A stretch of DNA of 64,000 nt. Source: Plantactinospora sp. KBS50 (GTDB lineage: Bacteria > Actinomycetota > Actinomycetes > Mycobacteriales > Micromonosporaceae). The stretch is taken from the NCBI RefSeq assembly GCF_002285795.1, contig NZ_CP022961.1, positions 3,476,001-3,540,000 on the forward strand, read 5' to 3'. The first letter of the stretch is position 1; the number at the start of each line of letters is the position of its first letter. The translations under genes and the position numbers were made by a program. The notes below the pieces were generated by a model, which was not told the origin of the DNA, made no database searches, and saw only the letters and a program-made list of their open reading frames with translations. Below, in pieces: positions 36,989 to 45,048 of this stretch.

Positions 36989-37887
36989 ACCCGGCGGACA
37001 TCCGGCCCGTGCGCCGACTCAGGCCCGGCGACACGGTCCGACTGGTGAGTCCCTGTTCCCCGCCCGATCCGCATCGGGTAGAGACCGGCGTGCGGATGTT
37101 GCGGGGCTGGGGGTTACGGACTGAGGTCGCCTGGGACGGCGGCGAGCGGCCGCCCGAGATCCGCGCGGCTGAAATGCAGCAGGCCCTGGAAAGCCCGGGC
37201 GTCCATGCCGTTCTGGTGACCCGAGCCGGCAAGGGCGCCGAAGAGCTCTTGCCGCTGCTCGACTTCTCCGTACTGGAGCGGCAGCCAAAACCCGTCTGCG
37301 GGTTCAGCGACGTCACCTTCTTGCACCATGCCATCGCTGCGGCCGTACGGCGGCCGAGCTTCCACACGCCGGAGCTCGCCTGGAGCGTACGGCTCAACGG
37401 TGAGCACAGCGCAGCCAGTCTGCGCGAGACTCTCCTCGGCGAGGCGTCCGGACTGCAGGCTGGGCAGGGTGTGGTGCGCAGCCGGGGTCCGGCGGTGACC
37501 GGTCGGTTGCGCGGCGGCAACCTTTCGGCCCTCGCCCGTATCGACGCGACCGCCGCGGCTAAGGGCGACATCCTCTTCCTGGAGGAACTGCGGGAAACCC
37601 CGCAGACCGTCGGGGAACTGCTGAACCGGATCACGGCCCGAGGGCATCTCGCCGGTGTCAGCGCTGTGGTCTTCGGCCAGTTCGTCGAGTGCGGCGACGC
37701 AGAGCAGCTCCGGGCGGTACTGGACGACTGGTGCGAGCGGTCGGTGCAGACCGTGCTGGCCGGCATCCCGGCCGGGCACGGAGTCGAGCAGGAGACCATG
37801 GCAATGGGCTGGCCCGTCTCGGTTGAACCCGCCACCGGGACGCTCAGCTACGTGTCGAGCCCCACCGACGCCGGACTGACGTGGTGA
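36985..37887 (+). CDS. S66 serine peptidase, LdcA/MccF-like (cargo gene 6)
   Basis: 300 aa, GTG at 36985 overlapping the previous stop. S66 landmarks are all present: nucleophile serine in VCGFSDVTFLHHA, the GRLRGGNLSAL glycine-rich loop, the catalytic Glu in ILFLEELRETP, and the His in AGIPAGHGVEQETMAMGWP. S66 enzymes are murein LD-carboxypeptidases or MccF proteins, which cleave a peptide- or aminoacyl-nucleotide antibiotic to protect its producer. Location inside a small-molecule operon with an exporter and aaRS-like gene favours the immunity role (inference). No signal peptide, consistent with cytoplasmic MccF. Confidence 0.85.
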   Translation: MNPADIRPVRRLRPGDTVRLVSPCSPPDPHRVETGVRMLRGWGLRTEVAWDGGERPPEIRAAEMQQALESPGVHAVLVTRAGKGAEELLPLLDFSVLERQPKPVCGFSDVTFLHHAIAAAVRRPSFHTPELAWSVRLNGEHSAASLRETLLGEASGLQAGQGVVRSRGPAVTGRLRGGNLSALARIDATAAAKGDILFLEELRETPQTVGELLNRITARGHLAGVSAVVFGQFVECGDAEQLRAVLDDWCERSVQTVLAGIPAGHGVEQETMAMGWPVSVEPATGTLSYVSSPTDAGLTW

Positions 37888-37928
37888 CCGGCCGATCCAC
37901 AGCACACCATTGAAAGGCACACCTACCC

Positions 37929-39170
37929 GTGAAAAAAATCATCGTTACGAATACCGGCGACCTTGCTATGAGCCGCCAGCTGCTGGCCGACCCCGATTTC
38001 GACATCCTGGTGGTCACCGAGCACCGGTTCGCGGACCAGTACCCTGCAGGCACCCAGATCGTCTTCGTCGACAGCCTGAACGATCCGGCGGCCACCGTCG
38101 AGCAGGTAATCGCGCAGGCCGACGTCAGCGATCGCACGCATGTGATCTCCCTGTCGGAGCGGGCCGCCCTGGCCGCCGGCTACCTCCGTAGCTATCTGGC
38201 GCTGCCGGGCGCCTCGAGTGAGACGATCCTGCGATCCACCAACAAGTTCACCATGAAACGGCGATTCGGCGAGGCGGGCCTGCCGACGACCGACTTCCGT
38301 CTCGCGGGCAGCGCCGCCGAAGTGCGCCCCGCCATCCAGGCGATCGGTCTGCCCGTTGTGATCAAGCCGGTGATGGGCGCGGGCGCCGACGCCACCCGAC
38401 TCGTCTCCGAGCCGGCCGAGCTGAACCGGGCGCCGTTCCAGGAGCTGCTCGCCCGGCTCGCCGACCCGGCCACCACCTCCGAGAAGGCGTTCCCCGTCCT
38501 GGTGGAACGGGGCCTGCCCCTGACCGGCGAATACCACTGTGACGGCCTGATCCGGGAGGGGCGCGTCCGCTACATTCGGGTCTCCCGCTACACGACGCCG
38601 ATTCTGCCGTTCATGTCGTCGGAGGCTCGGTTGTTGGGCTCGTACACGCTGCCGGCCGAGGATCCGATCGCGGCGCGGATCATCGCGATGCACCTGCGGG
38701 CCGTCGAGGCGGTCGGCCTGATCGACGGCGTCACCCATTTCGAGGTCCTTGAGGTCGGCGACCAGTTGTTCGCCAGCGAGCTGGCGGCGCGACCAGGCGG
38801 CAACGGCATCCGCCGGATGCTGCAACTGCGTGACGGCTTCGACTCCAAGGCCGCGCACGTGGCGACAAGCATCGCGGAGCCGTACAGCTGGCAGACGGCC
38901 GGCGGAGACACTGAGATCGCTCACGTCAACCTTTTCGCCCGCCGCGGACGAGTGCTCGAGATCAGCACTGCGGCCGATTTCGCCGACATCCCCGGCATCG
39001 TGGAAGTAGACATGCGCCACACCGCAGGTGATGTGATCGGCGGTCTGATGGACTCCTCGACCGTGAGCGGCATCGTCTACGCCCGCGTGTCGAACGCTGC
39101 CGATGTGACGGCCCTCGTCGACGCGCTGGCCGAGGCGTTCCGACTGGAAACCGAACTCGTACCCGCGTGA
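37929..39170 (+). CDS. ATP-grasp ligase (cargo gene 7)
   Basis: 413 aa, GTG at 37929 with AAAGG about 11 nt upstream; this is the only non-overlapping junction in the main operon (41-nt gap). ATP-grasp features: STNKFTMKRRFGEAGLPTTDFRL (lid), VVIKPVMGAGADATRLV (ATP-binding Lys), LVERGLPLTGEYHCDG, and metal ligands in FEVLEVGDQLFASELAARPGGNG. Such ligases join a carboxylate to an amine via acyl phosphate, as in L-amino-acid ligases (BacD) and DdaF. It is the best candidate for amide-bond formation in the product. The acid and amine partners are not known. Confidence 0.85.
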   Translation: MKKIIVTNTGDLAMSRQLLADPDFDILVVTEHRFADQYPAGTQIVFVDSLNDPAATVEQVIAQADVSDRTHVISLSERAALAAGYLRSYLALPGASSETILRSTNKFTMKRRFGEAGLPTTDFRLAGSAAEVRPAIQAIGLPVVIKPVMGAGADATRLVSEPAELNRAPFQELLARLADPATTSEKAFPVLVERGLPLTGEYHCDGLIREGRVRYIRVSRYTTPILPFMSSEARLLGSYTLPAEDPIAARIIAMHLRAVEAVGLIDGVTHFEVLEVGDQLFASELAARPGGNGIRRMLQLRDGFDSKAAHVATSIAEPYSWQTAGGDTEIAHVNLFARRGRVLEISTAADFADIPGIVEVDMRHTAGDVIGGLMDSSTVSGIVYARVSNAADVTALVDALAEAFRLETELVPA

Positions 39171-40450
39171 GCGCCGACACGACCCCCACCCAGCAGGAGA
39201 ATGCCGGAACCTGGCGGACCACCCGCCAGGTGCTCGGCAATCGGACTGTCCGTAACCTGTTCGCCGCACGGAGTATCTCTGTGCTCGGCGACATGCTCGT
39301 TCCGGTCGCCTTGGCGTTCGCGATCCTCGACATTACCCATGACGCGGCGGCGCTCGGCGTGGTGCTCGCCGCGCGAGCGCTCCCGGCGGTGGTGTTCCTG
39401 CTCGTCGGGGGAGCTCTCGGCGACCGGTACCCACGCCGGACGATCATGGTCACATCGAACATCGTGGCGTTCGCGGCGCAACTCGGCATCGGTGTCGTCA
39501 TTCTCGCCAACGGCGGACCGATCTGGGTCATCGCAGCGCTAACTGCGGTGCGTGGCGCGGTCAGCGCCTTCTTCAACCCCGCGTCGACGGCGGCCGTCTC
39601 GGCCGTAGCCGGACCGGGGCGGCGCCAGCCGACATTCGCCCTGTTCTCTCTGGTCGGCACCATCTGCGAGGTCAGTGGCCCGGCGGTGGCCGGACTCCTG
39701 CTCCTCGCCGTCTCGCCGGGCTGGGTGATCGTGATCGACGCCGCCACGTTCCTGATCAGCGCGCTGCTGATCGGCTCGTGCGGACCGCTCGGATCACCCT
39801 CCGGGGCGGCACGCCGGGAGTCCTTCTGGCGGACAATGAGCGCAGGCTGGGTGTATGTCCGGCGCACGCGATGGCTGGTGGTCCTGATCGCGAGCGCCAC
39901 GATCTACCAGTTCAGCTTGCTCTCCAGTGTGCAAGTGCTCGGCCCGCTGGTCGCCAACCGCAGCCTGGGCGGTTCCTCGGCGTGGGCCGCAGTCCTGACG
40001 GCGCTCGGGGCCGGCGGCGTCCTCGGCAGTTGGCTGGGCCTACGTTTACAGGCCCGGCGGCCGTTGTTGCGCGGCTACCAGCTGATGCTTTTCGCCGCCG
40101 GGCCGACCCTGCTCCTGCTGGCAATCCCGGCGCCGCTGCCACTACTCATCTGCTCGGAATTCGTCGCCGGCGCGATCGTCACCTACTTCTCGACCGTGGA
40201 GAACGCAGTGATCGGCGGACATGTGCCACCCGGCATGCTGTCGCGTGTCGACGCGGTCAACCGATTCGGGTCGATGGCCCTGCGGCCGCTGGGAATGGCC
40301 TTGGTAGGGCCGGTCGCCGCCGCGATCGGGCTGACCACGACCCTGGTCGGCGGAGCAATGTTGACGCTCGCCGCCGTCGCCGCGCCGCTTGTTTTCCGGG
40401 AGATTCGAGATCTGCCCGGCGAAGCTCCCACGACTGAGTCGCCTTCGTGA
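39167..40450 (+). CDS. MFS exporter (cargo gene 8)
   Basis: 427 aa, GTG at 39167 overlapping the ATP-grasp stop. About 12 hydrophobic segments and the MFS loop motif GGALGDRYPRRTIMV between the second and third. The family resembles MFS_3/enterobactin-exporter-like drug efflux proteins (NLFAARSISVLGDMLVPVALAFAILD at the N-terminus). In this context it likely exports the product and contributes to self-resistance. Confidence 0.85.
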   Translation: MSADTTPTQQENAGTWRTTRQVLGNRTVRNLFAARSISVLGDMLVPVALAFAILDITHDAAALGVVLAARALPAVVFLLVGGALGDRYPRRTIMVTSNIVAFAAQLGIGVVILANGGPIWVIAALTAVRGAVSAFFNPASTAAVSAVAGPGRRQPTFALFSLVGTICEVSGPAVAGLLLLAVSPGWVIVIDAATFLISALLIGSCGPLGSPSGAARRESFWRTMSAGWVYVRRTRWLVVLIASATIYQFSLLSSVQVLGPLVANRSLGGSSAWAAVLTALGAGGVLGSWLGLRLQARRPLLRGYQLMLFAAGPTLLLLAIPAPLPLLICSEFVAGAIVTYFSTVENAVIGGHVPPGMLSRVDAVNRFGSMALRPLGMALVGPVAAAIGLTTTLVGGAMLTLAAVAAPLVFREIRDLPGEAPTTESPS

Positions 40451-40599
40451 AGCCGCATGAAGGCACTCCCGGTGGCGTCCAAACTCTACGAGCGGAGGGT
40501 CTCCGCGGATGATGTCGCGTCGCCGACGCTGGACTGTTACGTCGCGCACGGACGTCGCCGGCTCCGCCGCTATGCGCAGAGAAGGAAGGCACAGGTCCT

Positions 40600-41562
40600 A
40601 TGTATATCACCGACAAAAACAAGCTCCTCGTCGGTTTCGTGACATCCGAGGAGATCGAACAGGAGCCTTGGGCCCGAGGCGGCTCGGCGCCTGATGTCAT
40701 CCGAGTGATCGACCCGGAGAAGACCGAGGAGGCGGCCCTGGCTGCTCTCGGGTTTGTCCGCCGCCCACGATGGGTGAACTGGTGCGCCGCCGTGCGCGAC
40801 TCGGAGGAAGAGTTCGTGTCGCTCCTTTCGAAAAAACAGCGTCGGGAAATACTCGTCGGACGCCGGTTCATCGAAAGCGAAGACTTGCGTATCGAAGTAC
40901 GCCCCGGACTGCGGCCTGACCTCCTCGACGATTTCCTCTCCCTTTACGACAAGCAGATCGCTCTGATGCCGAATGGCGTCAACGTCGCCCGGAGTCAACG
41001 CGACGCACTTCTAGCAGCAGCTGAAGATCACGTCGGAATTCATCTCTACGCAAGCGACGATATGGTCGCCGCCTCCATCTGGTGGCGGCGCCCCGCTCTG
41101 TCATCGCTGCAGTGCCGCTTCGCCACGACGTCGCCAAACGTCCGGGCGGGAAGTGTAACGCGCGCCATGTACATGGAGGCGCTGCGGTTCGCCCGACAGG
41201 ACGGGCTCACGCTCGCCAGCCTCGGCAACGACCCGTCGCTTTTTGGACACATCGTCCAGCCGGGCCTGTACGACTTCAAGATCCGATTCGGGTTCGCGCC
41301 CGTTCCATCCGGCTTCTTCGACCCTGACCTCGGCGGACAATACGTCGACAAATTCTTAACCTTGCGTAGCCTTTCGGATCCTTCGCTCGTGGTGACCTGG
41401 GACAACCTTCCCGACATTACCGCGCCGGAGAATCCGGTTCCCCGTCATGATCTCATCGTGCTCGCCAGCACAACGGACGATGGCGGCCAAGCACTGATGC
41501 AGAACGACGCCTGCCGGCAAGTCCGGCACATCACGCTTCCGGCGAGCCAAATTGCGGCTTGA
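40600..41562 (+). CDS. GNAT/FemAB-like acyl- or aminoacyl-transferase (cargo gene 9)
   Basis: 320 aa, ATG at 40600 preceded by AAGGAAGG. Two segments suit the Acetyltransf_6/FemAB-related fold: LSKKQRREILVGRRF ... LRIEVRPGL in the first half and RAMYMEALRFARQDGLTLASLGNDPSLFGH ... YDFKIRFGFAPVPSGF in the second, the usual closing motif. Members are acetyltransferases or aminoacyl-tRNA-dependent peptide-bond formers. With an aaRS-like protein in the same cluster, a tRNA-dependent step is possible but unproven. A 149-nt gap after the exporter gene holds no convincing gene. One TTA codon at 41356. A terminator hairpin follows. Confidence 0.65.
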   Translation: MYITDKNKLLVGFVTSEEIEQEPWARGGSAPDVIRVIDPEKTEEAALAALGFVRRPRWVNWCAAVRDSEEEFVSLLSKKQRREILVGRRFIESEDLRIEVRPGLRPDLLDDFLSLYDKQIALMPNGVNVARSQRDALLAAAEDHVGIHLYASDDMVAASIWWRRPALSSLQCRFATTSPNVRAGSVTRAMYMEALRFARQDGLTLASLGNDPSLFGHIVQPGLYDFKIRFGFAPVPSGFFDPDLGGQYVDKFLTLRSLSDPSLVVTWDNLPDITAPENPVPRHDLIVLASTTDDGGQALMQNDACRQVRHITLPASQIAA

Positions 41563-41592
41563 CGGTGGCCGCGTATCGGCGTGGTGACCGAG

Positions 41593-41623
41593 CCGGTGCT
41601 GGTGGCCGAACCACCAGCACCGG
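41593..41623. terminator. Bidirectional terminator between cargo operon and glmS
   Basis: Perfect 13-bp inverted repeat CCGGTGCTGGTGG, loop CCGAA, CCACCAGCACCGG, between the transferase stop (41562) and the glmS stop (41637), which face each other. Confidence 0.8.
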
Positions 41624-41636
41624 GACGAGTACGGCC

Positions 41637-43457
41637 TTACTCGACAGTGACGGACTTCGCCAGGTTCCTAGGCTTGTCGATGTCGTGGCCGAGGGTCAGC
41701 GCCGCATGGTAGGCGAGAAGCTGCGTCGGGATCGTCAGCAGAATCGGATCCAGCTCCGGTTCGTTCTTCGGCACATCAATCCGCCGGGCCCGCACGTCCC
41801 CGAGATCCACTCCCGGATGGGTGATGACGACCAGCGGCCCCTTCCGGGCGGAAATCTCGTGCAGGGCACCGAGATTCCGCTGGAGCAGCTCATCATCGGG
41901 AATGACGGCCACGGTGGGCAGTTCCTCCGAGATCAACGCGAGCGGGCCGTGCTTGAGCTCGCTGCTCTGGTAACCCTCGGCGTGGCAGTACGTGATTTCC
42001 TTGAATTTCTGCGCGCCCTCGCGGGCCACCGGATAGCCACGGACCCGGCCGATGAAGAACAGGCTACGAGCTTGCGCCAGCTCCTTGGCCACCGCAGCGA
42101 TCGATTCTTCTGTTGCCAGAACTGCCTCGATCTGCCGGGGAATCGCCTGGAGGCCAGCAACCAGTCGTTTGCCGTCCGCGATGGACATGTCCCGCACCCG
42201 ACCGAGGTTGAGAGCCAACAGCGCGAAGGCAAGCGCCATGTTCGTCAGCGCCTTGGTCGACGCGACCGCCACTTCTGGGCCGGCGTGCAGGTAGATACCG
42301 CCGTCGCAGGCCCGCGCGATGGTCGACCCGACGACGTTCACCAGCCCCACGACCTGCCCGCCCTTGCGCTTGATCTCCTCAACGGCGAAGAGCGTGTCTG
42401 CGGTCTCCCCGGACTGACTGACCGCGACGTATAAAGTGTCGGGTTCAATGATGGGTTTGCGGTAACGGAACTCGGACGCCGGCTCCGCGTCGGCGGGGAC
42501 CCGGGCCATCTCCTCGATCATCTGAGCGCCGATCTGGCCGACGTAGTACGCCGACCCGCAACCGATGATCTTCACCCGACGGATCGCTCGATTCGCCCGC
42601 GGATCTAGATTAAGGCCGTCCAGGCGAGCCGTCCCGAAGCGCTCCTCCAGCCGGCCGCGCAGCACGCTGGCCGCCGTGGTTGGCTGCTCCAAGAACTCCT
42701 TGCGCATGTGGTGCTCATGGCCGCCGAGCTCGTATTCGTCGGTCTGGCCGGCAACCTGAGTTGGGGTCTTCGGGATGTCGACACCATCCCCCGTGAACGT
42801 ACGGAAGCCCGACGCTGTGACGGTGGCGAACTCACCGTCCTCCAGATGCACGACCGACGTCGTGTGCCGGACAATCGCGGCCAGGTCGCTGGCCACGTGA
42901 GTCTCTCGGTCACCGAGTCCGATGATGAGCGGCGATCCGCTACGGGCAAGCACGATCCGGTCCGGGAACTGCTCGTGCAGCACAGCGATGCCATAGGTAC
43001 CTTCGACACGACTCACGGCCTCGACAACCGCACCTTCGAGGGTGTCCGCTGCGGAACGGGCGACGAGGTGCGCCAGAACCTCCGTATCGGTATCAGAGAC
43101 CAGCTCCACCCCTGCATCTATCAGTTCCGCACGGATCTGCGCCGCGTTGTCGATGATGCCGTTATGGACAACGCAGACCCGCCCGTCCGCTGATCGATGC
43201 GGATGGGCGTTGGACTCCGTTGCCGGGCCGTGCGTCGCCCAGCGGGTGTGGCCGATACCGATCTTTCCCGCGAAGCGCGCTGGCAGGGTACTACGGAGCT
43301 GCCGCACCCGACCGACGGTCCGATGCACCCTCACCGAGCCGTTACGGATGACAGCGACGCCTGCGGAGTCATAACCTCGATACTCCAACCGTGCCAGACC
43401 GGCCAGCAACAAGGGGCTGGCGTCCTGCTGCCCCACATACCCCACGATCCCGCACAC
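41637..43457 (-). CDS. glmS: Glucosamine-6-phosphate synthase (glutamine:fructose-6-phosphate aminotransferase)
   Basis: 606 aa, GTG at 43457 with AAGGAG upstream; full length (typical about 609). The N-terminal glutaminase domain begins MCGIVGYVG with the catalytic Cys, and includes HTRWATHG and VVHNGIIDN. The isomerase half has two SIS domains (IIGCGSAYYVGQIGAQMIEE, SQSGETADTLFAVEEIK, ASTKALTNM, SSELKHGPLALI) and ends KPRNLAKSVTVE. It makes glucosamine-6-phosphate for cell wall sugars. Its place on a mobile element beside a biosynthetic operon suggests either an inhibitor-insensitive second copy (self-resistance) or a precursor supplier. It is convergent to the cargo operon and follows a small gene by 12 nt. 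Confidence 0.95.
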   Translation of the reverse strand: MCGIVGYVGQQDASPLLLAGLARLEYRGYDSAGVAVIRNGSVRVHRTVGRVRQLRSTLPARFAGKIGIGHTRWATHGPATESNAHPHRSADGRVCVVHNGIIDNAAQIRAELIDAGVELVSDTDTEVLAHLVARSAADTLEGAVVEAVSRVEGTYGIAVLHEQFPDRIVLARSGSPLIIGLGDRETHVASDLAAIVRHTTSVVHLEDGEFATVTASGFRTFTGDGVDIPKTPTQVAGQTDEYELGGHEHHMRKEFLEQPTTAASVLRGRLEERFGTARLDGLNLDPRANRAIRRVKIIGCGSAYYVGQIGAQMIEEMARVPADAEPASEFRYRKPIIEPDTLYVAVSQSGETADTLFAVEEIKRKGGQVVGLVNVVGSTIARACDGGIYLHAGPEVAVASTKALTNMALAFALLALNLGRVRDMSIADGKRLVAGLQAIPRQIEAVLATEESIAAVAKELAQARSLFFIGRVRGYPVAREGAQKFKEITYCHAEGYQSSELKHGPLALISEELPTVAVIPDDELLQRNLGALHEISARKGPLVVITHPGVDLGDVRARRIDVPKNEPELDPILLTIPTQLLAYHAALTLGHDIDKPRNLAKSVTVE

Positions 43458-43469
43458 GAAGGCTCCTTC

Positions 43470-43730
43470 TTAGCCGTAAATGATTCGCCGCACCTGTCGT
43501 TCCGACAGGCGAGGAGGGGCCACCACACGTTCTTCCAGCTCCTCGATGAGCAGCGGGAAGATGTCCGCGTTTTGCAGCCCCTGTCGCTGAAATGTCTCGT
43601 GCCGGCGGCGGATGTAGCACTCGAGCGGCTCCCGGTAGTAGGCGATGACCTCGCCCACGATCCGCTGGGCCGTACCATGCTCAATCCCCAAGGAGTCCGC
43701 AATGCGCTCTACCAACTCGTCGTCGTGCAC
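43470..43730 (-). CDS. Small helical protein of unknown function, glmS partner
   Basis: 86 aa from GTG 43730, chosen for AGGA at 7 nt; the frame extends further upstream but without protein-like composition. The sequence is mostly predicted helix: DDELVERIADSLGIEH, TAQRIVGEVIAYYREPLE, YIRRRHETFQRQGLQN, PLLIEELEERVVAPP and the end LSERQVRRIIYG. I do not recognise a named family. It sits 12 nt before glmS on the same strand, so the two are probably co-transcribed and may function together. It could be a small DNA-binding or regulatory protein; no cofactor motif is seen. Confidence 0.6.
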   Translation of the reverse strand: MHDDELVERIADSLGIEHGTAQRIVGEVIAYYREPLECYIRRRHETFQRQGLQNADIFPLLIEELEERVVAPPRLSERQVRRIIYG

Positions 43731-44058
43731 CAGAACATCCTGTCCGAAGCAACCACATCGAGCAAATCCTGCCCGAATTCGGGCAGGATCTGCGACTTCG
43801 TCGAGGACTCCATGAGGTTCGACCTTGTGATCAGGACTTCGCGGACTGCGGGGAGACAGCACCTTGAGCGGACAACTCAGGCGGCAGGTGCTGACCATCG
43901 AGGACATCGGTTCGGCCCACACCGATGACGAGCATCCCGTGACGTTCATCGGCTTGATCCAGACGTCGTCGAGTCAGCAAGCTTGCCCTCATGAAGTAGG
44001 AGATTCTGAGCCGGCCGTCCGCCGGTTCGTCTGCAAGTCGAGCACTTCGTCGGCATAA
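43731..44058. other. Gap between the cargo and the recombinase trio
   Basis: 328 nt without a convincing gene; short frames exist on both strands. The promoter of the small gene and glmS should lie in its left part. No inverted repeat like the element ends was noticed here. Confidence 0.5.
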
Positions 44059-45048
44059 TCACAGGTTCTCCAGGAAGGCGACGATTGTGTCGGTGGGCTG
44101 GTAGCGCCCTGGAGGAGTGCCGAGCGGCGCGGTTCTGGCCAGCGCGCGCTCCTTGAGCGCGAGGTCGGCGTGGACGTAGATCTGGGTTGTGGCAACGGAT
44201 TCGTGGCCGAGCCAGAGCGCGATGACGGTGGTGTCGACTCCGGCGTTCAGTAGCCGCATGGCTGCGGTGTGGCGCAGGACATGCGGGGAGATCTTTTTCT
44301 CGGCGAGGGCCGGGCAGGCCAATGTGGCGGTCGCGGCGTGCTTGGTTACTCGCCGTTCGAGTGCGTCTCGGCTGATGGCGGTGCCTGAGCGGGTGGGAAA
44401 CAGTGGGTCCGTGGGGAGTCCGCCGCGTTCGTTGATCCAGTTCTTCAGCGTGGTGACCGTGTCCTTGGTCAGCGGCGTGATCCGCTGTTTGCGGCCTTTG
44501 CCGATGCAGTTGACGTGCGCTCCCGTGCCGAGGTGGATGTCTTGGAGCGTCAGGGTCGTCAATTCCGTGGCGCGTAGGCCTGTCTGGATGGCGAGGGTGA
44601 GCAGCGCATGGTCGCGCCGCCCGGTCCAGGTCGCTTGGTCGGGGGCGGCGAGCAGGGCGTCGATCTCTGGGTCAGTGAGGTAGGTGACGATCGCGCGCTC
44701 GAAGCGTTTGGTCGGGATCGCCAGTACGCGCTGGATGACGGCCGCGTCCTCGGGGTGGCGCAGGGCGGCGTAGCTGAACAGGGAGCGGATCGCGGCGAGG
44801 CGGGCGTTGCGGGTGCGGGTGCTGTTGCCGCGCTCGGTTTCCAGGTGATCGAGGAACGCGCTGATCATGGGCGCGTCCAGGTGGGCTATCTGCAGATGGG
44901 AGGGTGCGCGACCGGTGGTGGCCGTGGCGAAGGTCAGCAGGAGTTTGAAGGTGTCCCGGTAGGCGGCGGTCGTGTGGCTGCTGGCGTGACGCTGCCGGGC
45001 CAGTCTGTCGGTGAAGAAGGACTGCAGGGTGGGGCCGAGGGTGCTCAT
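44059..45048 (-). CDS. Tyrosine recombinase, third of the trio (RitC-like)
   Basis: 329 aa from ATG 45048, overlapping the previous stop (ATGA). N-terminal SAM-like core-binding domain (SFFTDRLARQRHASSHTTAAYRDTF), then the catalytic domain with Arg in TGLRATELTTL, His-x-x-Arg in SPHVLRHTAAM, the second His in ALWLGHES, and nucleophile Tyr in TTQIYVHAD. All active-site residues are present. It is the last gene of the trio operon (47176 to 44059) and lies nearest to the cargo. Confidence 0.88.
   Translation of the reverse strand: MSTLGPTLQSFFTDRLARQRHASSHTTAAYRDTFKLLLTFATATTGRAPSHLQIAHLDAPMISAFLDHLETERGNSTRTRNARLAAIRSLFSYAALRHPEDAAVIQRVLAIPTKRFERAIVTYLTDPEIDALLAAPDQATWTGRRDHALLTLAIQTGLRATELTTLTLQDIHLGTGAHVNCIGKGRKQRITPLTKDTVTTLKNWINERGGLPTDPLFPTRSGTAISRDALERRVTKHAATATLACPALAEKKISPHVLRHTAAMRLLNAGVDTTVIALWLGHESVATTQIYVHADLALKERALARTAPLGTPPGRYQPTDTIVAFLENL

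Noticed and set aside
40457-40642. 61-codon frame (MKALPVASKLYERR...) between the exporter and transferase genes, considered as a precursor peptide
   Set aside because: No ribosome site, and it overlaps the next gene by 43 nt; no leader/core pattern or RiPP enzyme accompanies it.
31668-41562. Assignment of the cargo as a hydrazine/diazo pathway because of the MetRS-like gene and a flavoprotein
   Set aside because: No cupin domain and the flavoprotein lacks typical lysine N-hydroxylase motifs; kept only as a possibility, not a call.
43864-44058. 64-codon plus-strand frame between the cargo and the trio
   Set aside because: No ribosome site or homology; ends against the recombinase stop on the other strand.
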